Shown in pieces: positions 1 through 11,236 of a stretch of DNA of 64,000 nt (positions are counted from its first letter, which is position 1; each line of letters starts with the position of its first letter). The notes under the pieces were generated by a model. It was not told the DNA's origin. It saw nothing but the letters and a program-made list of their open reading frames with translations, and did no database searches. The translations under genes and the position numbers were made by a program. Origin of the DNA: Chinchilla lanigera (Eukaryota; Chordata; Mammalia; Rodentia; Chinchillidae); contig NW_004955469.1 in assembly GCF_000276665.1 (NCBI RefSeq), positions 12,394,048 to 12,458,047 on the forward strand, read 5' to 3'.

Positions 1-1494
1 GAAAGAGCTCTAAGAATAGGGATTATAGAACTTTCTTTCAGGGACAGTGAAACCTAACAACTTAGAGCATGGATTGCATATTGAAAGAACTGAACTAGAA
101 TTATAATCTCATGTAATTAGGTGTGTGACCACGATTAACATCTCATTGGTCAACGAGGATAAGAAAGCTTTACCTAACATGCTTGTTTTGCTGCTTCAGG
201 GAAATACTGATACATTATACAAAATTCGTAAGAAAATTACATTTTAAAAACAGTACCTGATTCAGAGTAAGCACCCAGAAAATTGTTTCCTGAGTATTGC
301 AGCTATTGCCATAGGGAATAAGTGATCAAAAAAATAAAGTATCACAGAAGTTTAAAAACAAACCTAGCTAGCTTCTAGGGCGGAGGCACAATACAATGAA
401 AAAAAGTCTTAACCACAGTCACTATTAAATTTCAGAACCCAGCAATGAAGTGGAGATACTACAAGCTTCGAAAGAGGAGAAATAATAAACATTCAGAAGA
501 TTGAACATTAGAATGACATCATGTTTTTCAAAGCACTGCTGGGAGAAAAAGTAGAGCAAGTCTTTTTGTTTTTTAAGAAATGCCTTCTAACTAGGAATTC
601 TAAACATATGCAGATTCTTGTACAGGTTTGAAGACAGAATAAACATTTTCAAATACTCAAGATCTCATAACATTTACCTCCCTTATACCTTTCTCGGGGA
701 GCTACTGCAGGATGTGTCCGAACAAAATAAATAAGTAAACTAAAAATAACAATAAATGATTGATTTAGAAAAACACCACAAGAAACCACTCACCAGTAAG
801 GTTATAATGGAGGAAAATCCAGGATAACAGAGCCATGCAACAGGCCTAGAGGATTTTACAGGTCGTTTGTCCTCGTCTTAATAATTTGTGGAAGTTTTCA
901 AAGAGAATTTCACCAAATAAACTGATAAACTGATAGATTACCTGATGTGTTTGAATGAATGGGAAGGATACTGGTACTTTTAGCACAGTTTGAAAATGAA
1001 CAAGTGGCAAGTCTCAAGAAAATGAGGCAGGGAAAAGTTAGGTGACTATTAAGACCAGAAAAAATGATTAATAGAACAAGAAGTATAACTGCTACTACTC
1101 AGTTCCACGTGAATATTTACCTAGCCACTTAATCTAAACACTAAATATTGACCTTCTCAACAATTACAATGTAACTATGTTAGGATCATGAAGGAATATG
1201 GTCCTTCTTTCCTTCCTAGGGATGCAGAACACGTATCCCCAAGTGCCTTCCAGTTAGTCTGGGCACGGCTGCCCAGCTCTGACCACAAAGCAGAAGTGAT
1301 GTTTGCTGTTTCTGGGCTCCCACCTGTACCTTTTCAGTCCCCTCTTTCATGCTTCTGCCACCCAGAAGGGGCAATCCCAAATTCAAATGCATCCCGTGGT
1401 CTAAAAATCTTTTCTGTGCTCTTTAAAACTTTGGCTTCTTACCTTAGAAAAAAGAAGGCTAAGAGAAGATTTGAGAGTTATCTTAAAACAGCAA

Positions 1495-1790
1495 GGATTT
1501 TCTGTGCGGGCCAGAGGGTAAATATTTTAGGCTGTGCAGGCTATATGGTAACTTTCAAAAACTGCTGGTGTAGAAATGAATGAGTAGGTTAGTGTTCCAA
1601 TAACATTTTATTTGTGGGCATTGAAACTTGAACTTCATAGAACTTTTATGAGCCATAAAATAAAATTACACTTTTGATTTTTTCAACCATTTAAGAAATG
1701 CAAAAACTATTCTTAGTTCACAGGTTCTACAAATAGAGGCAAATATTGTCAGTGGGCTGTACTTTCCTGACTCTTGCCTTAAATATTGGA
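1495..1790 (+). mobile_element. hAT-type nonautonomous DNA transposon relic
   Basis: The segment GTAAATATTTTAGGCTGTGC, followed by CAGGCTATATGG, GTGTTCCAATAACATTTTAT and ending in TTTTGATTTTTTCAACCAT, matches the old mammalian hAT element whose consensus reads 'ggccagatagtaaatattttaggct'. I cannot fix the subfamily name. It explains the C-terminal part of the chance ORF at 1188-1583. Confidence 0.65.
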
Positions 1791-2744
1791 AGGACTGTTA
1801 TCCAGAAAAGTTAATAGCATCATGCTGTCTGTTTCTGTAGGATAAAAACTAAACAGGAGTTCCAGTGGGACAAGTTTCAACCTTCAATATCTTGGGTAAT
1901 GAGAGTGTTTCTACAGATTAGAGCTGCCTGCAATGAAAAGGCTGCTTCTGGGTATCCCTGCATTGCAGTGTTCACACAGTTAGGAGGTTGTACCAGATAA
2001 CCTCCCAGCTTGCTTTTGATTCTTACATTACATGGACCTGTAACACAAGAAGAGTCCTTCTGATAAAGCCCTTCTAATGTTTTCCAAAGTGCAGTGACTT
2101 CTTAAGAGTTTTAGGATGGTGCTTTAAGAAAAAGTTAAGGCAGAGTGTGTGTGCATGTGTTTGTGTATATGTGTTAAATATTTTAAATTAAGCATTTATA
2201 ATGCCACCATTTGCAAAGACTGCTTGCTAGCTTAACCATGTTTGCACACAGAAGTATTTTCTAATTTAAATTCAATCATAATCTCCATACAGCCCCAGTT
2301 TAGTCTAGCTGAAGGTATAAACTTCATTTTCAGCTCATTAGGCCACCTGGAAGCTGCAATCAGTGAGTAGTCTTGACGTCAGTAGTCTGTCTGCTTCATT
2401 AAAATGTTAATTTCATGGCTTTAATTCCCTTTGTAAATGTGCCACTGCAGGACACTATATGCAGATTTATTCTAAAGCAAACCAATTTGCATGTTGTGTT
2501 TTTAGTTTATTTCTCCAGATTTTCGCAGCATATTGCTATTCTTAGGAATTGCTTTAGAGTTTAAAAAGTGTTTAAATAACTAAACTAAAATCTTTAGATA
2601 CTTCATATATTTGAAGACAGTTTTAGCCTAGCATAATTAAAGAGTTCCAAAAGCTATTTTCCTCATTGGTGACATAATTTGCACTTCTGAGACTGACATA
2701 TACATCTTCTTTTCCATACAGCTATAAAACTGCTTTTGTTGTTA

Positions 2745-2945
2745 CTGTTGTTCCTGGGAATTGAACTCAGGGGTTCTCTACCACTGACCTACATCCCCAG
2801 CCTTTGTGCTTAAAACCAAACCAACACAAAACAAAATTTTTTGAGACAGGGTCTTGCAAAAGTTGCCCAGATAGACCTCGTATTTACAGTTCTTCTGCCT
2901 CAATCCCCCAGTAACTGGGATTAGAACTATGTGCCACTATGCCTT
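2745..2945 (-). mobile_element. B1-dID composite SINE
   Basis: On the + strand an antisense ID body (TGGGAATTGAACTCAGGGG to ACATCCCCAGCC, 2745-2803) is followed by an antisense B1 body (TTGAGACAGGGTCTTGC, 2839-2944). In element orientation this is B1 followed by ID. It is strongly diverged. Confidence 0.7.
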
Positions 2946-3423
2946 TAAAGACGAAAGATGTGGTAGCGGTGTTAGTGCAGTGAACAATCGGGATGAATCT
3001 AGGGCCTGATGAAGAAATGGAGGAGCAATCTTTTGTTATATGAATACCTCCAAATCGCCTTTTATGTTGTGAAAGGTAACTTAAATACCAAATTTACATT
3101 TTTACTCACTACAATCTTGAATTCTGACTGATTTCCCTTGAAGGAAGATTAATCAAAAGAGCTAACCAAGAGGCTGCTGCTGTCCTGACAGAAATTAAAT
3201 ATGTCCCAGCCCATGTCCTCAAAAATAATCAGAATGGTAGTACTACACAAAATCCAGATAAAAATGTTAGTGTACCTAGAGCTTTGTAAGTAGAATGTCT
3301 TGCATTTATCACATATATGCCAGGGTCTTTCCATCATGCTCAAGTTCCTCATTATTCTTTTCTCATATTAGACCACCACAGCTTTTTCCTTTATCTAGTC
3401 TCCTTTGCCTCCATGTCTTTTGT

Positions 3424-3532
3424 TTTGTTTTTTGTTGTTGTTTGAGCTCTAGTCTTGCTGTGTTGCTGACCTGCAACTTCTGATCCTCCTGCCTCAACCT
3501 CCCAAGTAGCTGGGATTGCAGGAGTTTACCAC
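3424..3532 (-). mobile_element. B1-like SINE fragment
   Basis: Antisense 7SL-type body: GAGCTCTAGTCTTGCTGTG, then GATCCTCCTGCCTCAACCTC and CAAGTAGCTGGGATTGCAGG. It lacks the second monomer half and is old. Confidence 0.65.
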
Positions 3533-3779
3533 AGACCTAGCTAGCTCCTTACTCTGTAGTTATTTCCTTAAAGTATACCTCCATACTGCAACTTTTCTGT
3601 CCTCTGCTTGCTAATGAGCCTCAGATGTATGCTTTTGACTGCATCTGACCCACGCAAATCTAATAAGGTGAACTAGAGTTGTTGTTGTTAAATATTGCTC
3701 TGTCATGTTGTGCCCATTAATCTTGATATGTCAAGATTAAGAAACACCTAGTGAATCAGTAAAACAAACTCCTGGGTGC

Positions 3780-4108
3780 CTGGATGGGCCTTAGAGGTAT
3801 GATCTTGGGTATTAGTAATAATTGTGTCACAGGTACACTTCATTGGCTGTGGTACTGCCACTGTGCAAAGCCTGATCCTTGGGTATTATATATGGTCCCT
3901 CACCCATTCCTCTCTGGCACTGTTGCCCTCCTCTGCTCAGCCACCATGAGCAGTTTTGCTCTGTTACACTCTTCCACCATGGTATTTCTGCCTTGGAGCC
4001 TCCCAACTATGTACAGTACAGAATCTCCTGAAAATGTTAGCTCAGTTAAATTAAATTTTTCGTCCTTTAAGTTGTGTCAGGTGTTGTGTCCAGCAGTGGG
4101 AAAACTAA
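3780..4108 (+). mobile_element. MaLR-type LTR (ancient retrotransposon)
   Basis: The 3' end has the MaLR hallmark, an A+T-rich run then TCCTTTAAGTTGTGTCAGG and GTGGGAAAACTAACACTG, close to the 'taagttgttt...cagcaatgagaaaactaa' ending of rodent and other mammalian MaLR LTRs. The 5' edge is uncertain. This explains the stop-free stretch at 3784-4227, which I do not regard as a gene. Confidence 0.55.
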
Positions 4109-5095
4109 CACTGAAAATTAGTACTGAGAAGTGGGCCATTGGTGTAACTATACCTGACCATGTGGTTTGGGAACCTTCGGAAAGGATTTGTGGGAAGAGT
4201 CTGGAAAGGATTGGAGATGTGGGCTAGAGAACTCTCAGAAGGAAGTAAGGAGAGCCTGGTGGGCAGCAGTTCTGTTTGGAGCTCAGAGGACCAGAACACT
4301 GACAGGGATGCAGACACTCAACAGCAAGGCTAAGGACATTTCAGTCATTAACAAGAACAGTGGGACTAGAGGCCATGTGTGTTATATACTATGGTAGAAA
4401 ATTTATCTATATTTTAACCATGCTCTGAAACTTTGTGGAAGACTGAGATTAAGGGAAATGGGCTAATTAATATTGCAGAGAAAATTTCAAGACATCCCAA
4501 CATTCAGACTGTGACATAGGTACTCTGGCTGCTTTCAGCAGAGTAATTTGGAAAACATAATTTTGGCCTGGAAGGAGTCATGTGTAAAGTTGGGGCCAGA
4601 AGAGATATGGGTACTGAAGAGATTAATGCCATTAAAAAGAAACCAGGTGCTTCTTACAAAGATAAGAAGGTGCCTTGATGATACTGGTGAAATCAGCAAT
4701 ACCCTTCCCATCCCAGGCCCAAGAGGGCCAAAGTATTAACGTTTCATTGGAGAAGTAAGTCCCTAGGAACTGTGCTCAAGAAGGCAATTAGTACACTGGG
4801 ATTCATTTCACTGTGCTCAGCCATCTAGGCACTCAGAGGCCACTCGGGGTCATGGTCCAGGAGGGCCTAGCCTCAGCTTCCACTGACAGCAGACCTTGAC
4901 ATTGTCCACGTGGAACTGTTTTTATGAGTATGTAAAATGCAGGTGGTATAGGGATAGGGAAGGTTCTATCTAGATTTCAAAAGGCAACCTGAGAGGCTAG
5001 GTGTTGTGCCCCTTAGAGAACAGTATGTAAAATTGTAGAAGTAAAGCCAAAGGTACAGGGGAGACCCAGGAGGTTAGAAATGACAGGAACATGGA
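4109..5095 (+). mobile_element. MaLR internal region relic
   Basis: The internal sequence begins right after the LTR with AAATTAGTACTGAGAAGTGG, resembling the MaLR primer-site/leader ('...ggtaccagaagtgggg'). It continues with typical wording (TTGTGGGAAGAGTCTGGAAA, GATGTGGGCTAGAGAACTC). MaLR internal regions are non-coding or heavily decayed. No second LTR was recognised downstream. Confidence 0.5.
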
Positions 5096-5398
5096 AGGTC
5101 AAATAGTTTATCTCATTTTGATGAATACCAAAAATGTATCTCATTCTGGGCCAGTGAAGTAGATTTAAATTCTTCTTAGCCCAAGAATATCCTTAGGCTA
5201 TTAATAATCCAGTGAAATTATAATTAACTCTCAGTTAGGTACCTTTACCGTCTACCAGAGCCACCACTGATGTCACTTGTTCTCAGGCATGAGGGCTGGT
5301 GGTTAATTTGGTCAAGACTTTCTAAATCATTTGAAATTATTAAAATGAAAACAATTTCAAAGGGCCTTGAAATTATTCTACTCTTTAAATGAAAGATG

Positions 5399-5555
5399 CC
5401 GGGTATGCTGGCACATGACTGTAATCCTAGCACTTGGGAGGCTGAGGCAGGAGGACTTTTGCCAGTTTGAGACCAGCCTGGGCTACAAAGTGAACTCAAA
5501 GCCAACTTGAACTGCATAGCAAGACCCTGTCTCAAAAAGAAAAAAAAAAAAAAAA
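5399..5555 (+). mobile_element. B1-like SINE, near full length
   Basis: It starts GCCGGGTATGCTGGCACATG, has the Pol III B-box-like GTTTGAGACCAGCC, the duplicated middle (TGGGCTACAAAGTGAACTCA) and ends CTGTCTCAAAAAG plus a long A tail. A 7-bp direct repeat AAAGATG flanks it (5392-5398 and 5556-5562). Confidence 0.9.
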
Positions 5556-6098
5556 AAAGATGAAGGGTGGCTCAGGTTATTAATTACCTCATGACTACTA
5601 GCTGCTTATTGTCTATAAATAGGCCTTAGTTGCCTTTTTAAAAGATGAGTTTCACAGGTAGCATCCCACTATGTGGCTCCTGAAAGAGTGGGCTGACTGT
5701 CCAGCCATCTTCTCAGGTATGTGACCGTGGATAAATGTGACTGGGTTTATATTTCAGATGCAAAAAGAAAAAGAATGATCTAATTTTCCAGCCAATACAG
5801 TACTGTCACCACTGTTTGTCCCAGGTCAGTGGGGCATAAAAGTCATGAATACGTATAAGGTTAAAGTCACTATTTTAAGACATAATTTAATACTTCTTAT
5901 TGATACTTCAATGAAAGTCATTATTACCAAAGTTGTGATATCTTCATTAAGCTAACTAGGATAGTTACCTACTCATGCAGCAGATAGTTATTAAATGTCT
6001 GTAAGAAGTCAGCATTGAAGCAAGTGCTATATCACATATGAAGGTATTAAAACTCAGGCATTACTCTTGAGGAATCATACAGTCTAGTAAAATTTTTG

Positions 6099-6264
6099 TC
6101 CTTTTTTTTTGGGGGGGGGTGGTCTTTTTGAGACAGTGTCTCGCTATGCAGTTCAGGCTGGCCTTGAGCTCACTTTGTAACCAGGGCTGGTCTTGAACTC
6201 ACAATGATCCTCCTGCCTCAGCCTCCCAAATGCTGAGATTACAGGCCTGCACCACCACGCTCAG
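6099..6264 (-). mobile_element. B1-like SINE, near full length, with target-site duplication
   Basis: Antisense body from TTTTTGAGACAGTGTCTCGC to CACCACGCTCAG, with the internal duplication seen twice (TTCAGGCTGGCCTTGAGCTC and GGGCTGGTCTTGAACTC). Near-identical 20-bp flanks beginning ACAGTCT and ending TTTTG (from 6079 and 6265) are the target-site duplication. A T8-G9 run occupies the tail side. Confidence 0.9.
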
Positions 6265-6507
6265 ACAGTCTGGTAAAAATTTTGAATGGATTAGTAAGTT
6301 TAAAACAGTAATTTTAAAAAGCTGAAATTAAAGGCCTTTGGCTACCGTACGATTCAATGTTGAATTCCTGAGATCTGAGGCAGCTTTTGGCAGTTGTAAG
6401 TGTTCTCATTTAAGTATGCTCTTACAGCTCTGAACATTAATAGGATCAAGAGTAACAACTGGTAGGGCCAGGGACAGCCTAGTATGAACCTGGCTTTGAC
6501 TTGGGAT

Positions 6508-6585
6508 TTTTTTTTTCCAGTACTAGAGTTTGATCCCAGGGCTTCATACATGCCAGGCAAATTCTCTACCACTGAGCTGCAGCAC
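6508..6585 (-). mobile_element. ID-like SINE
   Basis: Antisense ID body: CAGTACTAGAGTTTGATCCC, GCCAGGCAAATTCTCTACCA, CTGAGCTGCAGC. The T-rich side is the A tail in antisense. It is moderately diverged. Confidence 0.8.
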
Positions 6586-6806
6586 CAGTATCCAGCACCA
6601 CCTCTTGCACTAACTGAGCCTCCAACAAACTACACCCTCTGCATTACATGAAACAAATAGGAAGACTTGGAATAACTGAACAGTTTTCTAGACTGAAAGG
6701 TACACCAGAATGCAGTGTAACCCTAGCTTTCCTTTTAAATACACAGTTTAGTGTTTCTTAGACTTGTTGAGGGTTTATCAAGTTGTCTTTTCCAACATTG
6801 TCAGTA

Positions 6807-6822
6807 TACACACACACACACA

Positions 6823-6855
<33 letters not shown>
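6807..6855. repeat. (CA)n microsatellite
   Basis: About 24 CA units with one interruption (CATACA). It is directly visible and is the source of the valine/cysteine-rich chance ORF on the - strand. Confidence 0.97.
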
Positions 6856-7869
6856 CCATGGCTAAGAAAGGTGTAAGCTACCACTAGGGAGAGACTTAAA
6901 ACACTTGGGACTCTAGCTGTACCAGGCATAACAGCACACAGGTCATTTCTATTTCTGTAGAGAGAAAGGAGATGTTGCTCCAAGAATAACTGACAGATTT
7001 TCATGAGAGTGGTGGTTAATCTGCTCCTAAAACTACAGAAGAGTAAGAGGCCCACAAGTTTACGTGGTCAGCCTGTTCACTTAGGAGCCTTTAGTCTTCT
7101 CTGTCAGGCTGGATAAAGACACTTTCCTGGAAAAGGCGGCTTATTTGTATTACACAGCAAGTTCATTCCATGCGAGGTAAGCTCACTGGAATAAAAGATA
7201 ACCTAAGTTCATCCTAGGGATGTGATAGACAGTGCTGTTTCTTTATTACAGGTCAACAGAGGAATCACTTAAAAATTCATAAAATTCTTTCAGGTAGAAT
7301 TAGGTATTAGTACCTGGACGAGTAATAGAAACCTTGCCAATTCAGAAACACATGCAAGAAAACATATAGGCCCATCCTTTTTTGGAGAACACATTCTCAT
7401 TTAGAACAGTATGTTTCTTTTGGTGTGGGTAAATGTTGATTGATATTTATATTTCAGAAATGGAAGCAATTTAAGTTAGATTTGCAATGTAATTAAGATG
7501 CTTAACTTTGTCTAAAAAGCTTTTGCTGCCAAACATTGAGAGATTTTTAAATAGATAATTTAAGCACAGTTGTATCCTTCCAGATTATAAAGTCCAAAAC
7601 TTGTGTGTATTGAGACTACCAAAGTACAATTTTGGGGCTTTTACTGGATCCTTTCGTGTCATGGAAAGAGCCAACAAAGCTGAGGAGCAGGAAGCCTGGC
7701 TTCTAAGTATAGTTCTTGTCTTCAGCCAGTTCTAAACCTCTTTGGATAAGCACTTGATCGCTCTTACTTCCTGACACCAAGCTCAAGATGACACAGTCTG
7801 AACAACCTCCCGGCATTCAATTCATGATCCTAACCCAGGTCTTTACAATGAGATGGGCCTCAGTTGGAA

Positions 7870-7965
7870 CCATCAGCTATCTGACTAGCTGTGTAGCCTT
7901 GGACAGATTAGTCAAGCTGAGTCTCAAGACTCACTTCATGCAGTTACTGTGACTACTGAGTAAAG
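7870..7965 (+). mobile_element. MIR fragment
   Basis: TAGCTGTGTAGCCTTGGACA is the conserved MIR core ('agctgtgtgaccttgggcaa'), followed by a weak match to the downstream 'cctcagtttcctc' part. Confidence 0.6.
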
Positions 7966-8513
7966 TAGTATGAGAAATTAGCTCGTGTACTATTTAGCTT
8001 TCATTGTTTCTTCTTTCTTTGTTAGTCTTCACAATACAAAGGAATCATTCATCTAACAGGTACTTACTTGTGTAAATAATGTGTTCAAAGAATATACAGA
8101 TGAGAAAGTCACACAATCTACCCTGACCAGCATATAGTCTAATCCAACAAATATGGTTTTAAAATATGGTGACACTCAATGCAAAGTACAGAAATGGTCA
8201 GTGCTATAAAAGAAATTACATAAAGATCTATGGGATTTACAGAAGGAAAACAGTGTGTGCCTCATCATCAAATCTCAGAGTCCAGGTGACTTGGGGATGA
8301 AATAATACTTATCTTTTAATAAATTCATTAAAATTTATATTTTAATAAATAGATTTATATTTATAAAATAATAGATTTATATGTGCTGAGAAGTCCCAGC
8401 ACCAGCATTCCTGTATTTAAAAATATTTGACAGCTAGCTGTCAGTTAATCTACAATTCCAAAGTGAAATGATGCACATAGAAACTGAAATTCTTTTTTTA
8501 AAATTTTATTTTA

Positions 8514-8685
8514 TGTATTTATTTACTTATTTATTTTTGGTCATTTTGAGACAGGGTCTCGCTGTGCAGTTCAGGCTGGCCTTGAGCTCACTTTATAGCT
8601 CAGGCTGGTCTCAAACTCTTAATGATCCTCCTACCTCAGCCTCCCAAATGCTGGGATTACAGGTGTGCACCACCACGCCTGGCTT
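8514..8685 (-). mobile_element. B1-like SINE with target-site duplication
   Basis: Antisense body from CATTTTGAGACAGGGTCTCG to ACCACGCCTGGCT with the internal duplication. AAATTTTATTTTA flanks it at 8501-8513 and 8686-8698. The A tail has become (TTTA)n-like on the + strand. Confidence 0.9.
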
Positions 8686-8919
8686 AAATTTTATTTTAAA
8701 AAGAACAAAAAATAATAAAAACAAAACAACACAAAAACAATAAAAACAATACAGAGTTTCAAAACAAGATGATAGGAAATTAACAACGGTTGTTTTATTA
8801 TATATTGTTATCTTCAGAGTAGTTACTGAGATTACCAGATATAGGTATGCAAGATTGATCAAACAATTAAATATTAACTGTTCCTTTCAATAAACCAATA
8901 GAAATTACCTTAGCTATTT

Positions 8920-8972
8920 TGTGTGTGTGTGTGTATATATATATATGTGTGTGTTTATATATATATATTTTT
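8920..8972. repeat. Compound (TG)n(TA)n microsatellite
   Basis: TG, TA, TG and TA runs follow one another, ending in ATTTTT. Confidence 0.95.
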
Positions 8973-9184
8973 CCTTGTTTCTTTCTTTTCTCCCTTCCCT
9001 CATCCCAGTTGTTCTTTCCTTTTGAGCAGTTTCTTTCCATTTCACAATATCTGTTGGACCTTTCATATTTTATTTACTCTTTTCAGGTTCTTATTCTAGG
9101 GAAACAATATGATGTTTACACATGGCGGGTCTGATTTATTTCACTTACAAGTATGGTCTCTAGTTGCATCAATTTACCTATAAA

Positions 9185-9345
9185 AACCTTGAGCTTATCT
9201 TTCTTTATACCTGAGTAATACTCCGTTGTATAAAAATACCACATCTTTTTTGTCCATTCCTCAGTTGATGGGCATTTAGGTTATTTCCAAGATTTAGCTA
9301 TGACAGATTGTGCTGCTATAAACATGGCTGCACATATATCACTGT
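9185..9345 (-). mobile_element. L1 (LINE-1) ORF2 3'-end fragment, antisense
   Basis: CTGAGTAATACTCCGTTGTA, CATTCCTCAGTTGATGGGCA, TTTAGGTTATTTCCAAG and GTGCTGCTATAAACATGGC are the reverse complement of the conserved L1 ORF2 3' end ('...acctaaatgtccatcaac...'). Confidence 0.85.
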
Positions 9346-10039
9346 AGTATGATGAAAAACCAAAATTCTAAACAGTTTCCTTAAGCTTGTAGTATTCTAG
9401 CTTAGAATAGGTTTTACTGGACAAGACAAACCATCCCTCCTCCTCTCTCATGTATTAAAATTACAGTGTTCCATCTTAGTGGGGAGTTGACCTTTAAATT
9501 CTGCTTCAGAATTTTTAACTTTTATTTTCTAAATGTGCGTTAGGGAGTAGGGAATCTAATTTAAAGGTTGGGGCAGTTTGTTTTTTTAATGGACTTGATT
9601 TGTGTGTCTATTGTCATAATTTAAGAATACTTCTAATTACTTAATGAAGACTTCAGTTTCAGAAGATTGACCTAATTACACTCCTCAGTTTTCAAGACAT
9701 CATTATTATTATTAGCTTTGGGCTGGGCTTCTTCCCTACCTGCCATTTCTTCTTCCTTCCAGAACTAATTGGTCTGATATACTTAATGTGTATATTTTTG
9801 CTTCTTTGTGTTCTGTAAAATTTGTTTCATATTTTTAAATTCCACAAATGAGTTTGTTGTAGCGCTCATTCAAGCATTTTGTTAAGATGCATTCATGACA
9901 ATGTAGATAATCCTTGGCTCCTGACCGCGCTGCCTTCGTGATGGGTCCATTCCATATCTCATTTCTTTAGGTTCCTAAAGACACATCTAGAAAACCTCCA
10001 AACCCTACCATTGCAAAAACATTACACACAATGGTATCA

Positions 10040-10620
10040 CAAAAATAAATCTGTACCTGATGCCTTTTACATGCCCATGTGAGAATTTCTTTAGAACATT
10101 ATGTAGGACAGAATTGCCGAGTCGTAGGTTTGGGGCACCTTGATTTGACTAGAGTAGCTTAGTATTACGTTGCTGAGTGGGCACTCCCGTCTAGCCTTTC
10201 ATAGGCGTGCAGGAAGGTGTATGGTCCCACACATGCCTGCCCCTGTTTGATACTTTCCTGCTCTATTGCTTGTCAGATGAATAGGGGTAAAGTGGTACCG
10301 TGTTCTTTTAATTTGTTTTTGTGCTATTACAGAGGACTTTTATATACCTATTATTATCTAGGTTTCCTCTTCTATACCCTATTTGTATCTTCAATTTTTC
10401 CAGATGGGATTACAGTATGACCTTGGTTTCCACTGACTACTTCTTTTTGTGTTCTGTTATTAATCCTTTGTTCTGTTTCAGACTTTCCAAATTATTCTGT
10501 CATTATGTATTCCTTGCACAGAGATTCTTAATGAAATCATATTAACAACTTTTTTTTTCTTAATTTATAGTTGCTACATTTGTTTTTCTAAGAAAGCCTT
10601 TACTGCGTCTTGATTTCCTT
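10040..10620 (-). mobile_element. L1 fragment, antisense
   Basis: A diverged antisense L1 runs from about GACAGAATTGCCGAGTCGTA through TAAAGTGGTACCGTGTTCTT to TTTTTCTAAGAAAGCCTTTA. The order agrees with the 9185-9345 fragment being the 3' end of the same or a related insertion, with about 700 unassigned bases between. Confidence 0.55.
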
Positions 10621-11073
10621 TTTCTACTGCCAATTATGTAACTTTTTAAATGTAACAATCATTTACATTTAAGTTTGTGTTAATCTGGAGTTCTTTAACT
10701 CTGTTCCTGGTGTACCATGTACTAAAGAATGTTACTCCTGATTGATTGTCAACCTTAAGTCCCCATATATCAGTGAGGTTGGCTTTTGAACTCAGTTCTG
10801 CTGCATTGCTCTGTGTCTTTAGAGACATCTGATGTTTGTTTTTCCCTGACCATGTGATACTTTTAGAATACATATTTCATACTGAAGACACAGTTTCTTC
10901 TAAATCTCGAGGAACTAGTTTAAACTGGAAATATACCAACGTACCTCATGCTCGCAGAACTGTCAGGGATTTCAACCCACACACAGTGATTGTGTGTCCT
11001 CTGAATAATGAGTACTCATTTTTTATTTTACTTATTCTACTTCTCTTAAAATTTTGTACTAAAAAAAAAAAAG

Positions 11074-11236
11074 TCTGGGCATGGTAGTGCATGACTTTAA
11101 ATCCAGCACTTGGGAAGCAGAGGCAGGAGTATTGCTGCAAGCCTGCGTGACAAAGTGAGTTTGAGGCTAGCCTGAACTTCATAACAAAACCCTGTCTCAA
11201 AAAGACAAAAGAACAAAACAAAACAAAAAAACCCGC
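11074..11236 (+). mobile_element. B1-like SINE
   Basis: GTCTGGGCATGGTAGTGCAT to CTGTCTCAAAAAGAC plus an A-rich (AAAAC)n tail. It has a small deletion in the GAGACCAGCC region. Confidence 0.9.

Noticed and set aside
1188..1583. 131-codon ORF
   Set aside because: No domain is recognisable and its C-terminal third is a translated hAT repeat relic.
3784..4227. 147-codon ORF
   Set aside because: Spans the junction of a MaLR LTR and its internal region; no protein family is recognised.
5245..5535. ORF ending in a MQFKLALSSLCSPGW-type sequence
   Set aside because: Antisense translation of a B1 SINE. The same phrase recurs at 8468-8743, 10946-11221 and 44055-44831.
6801..7055. 84-codon - strand ORF with a VCVC tail
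   Set aside because: The tail is a translated CA microsatellite.
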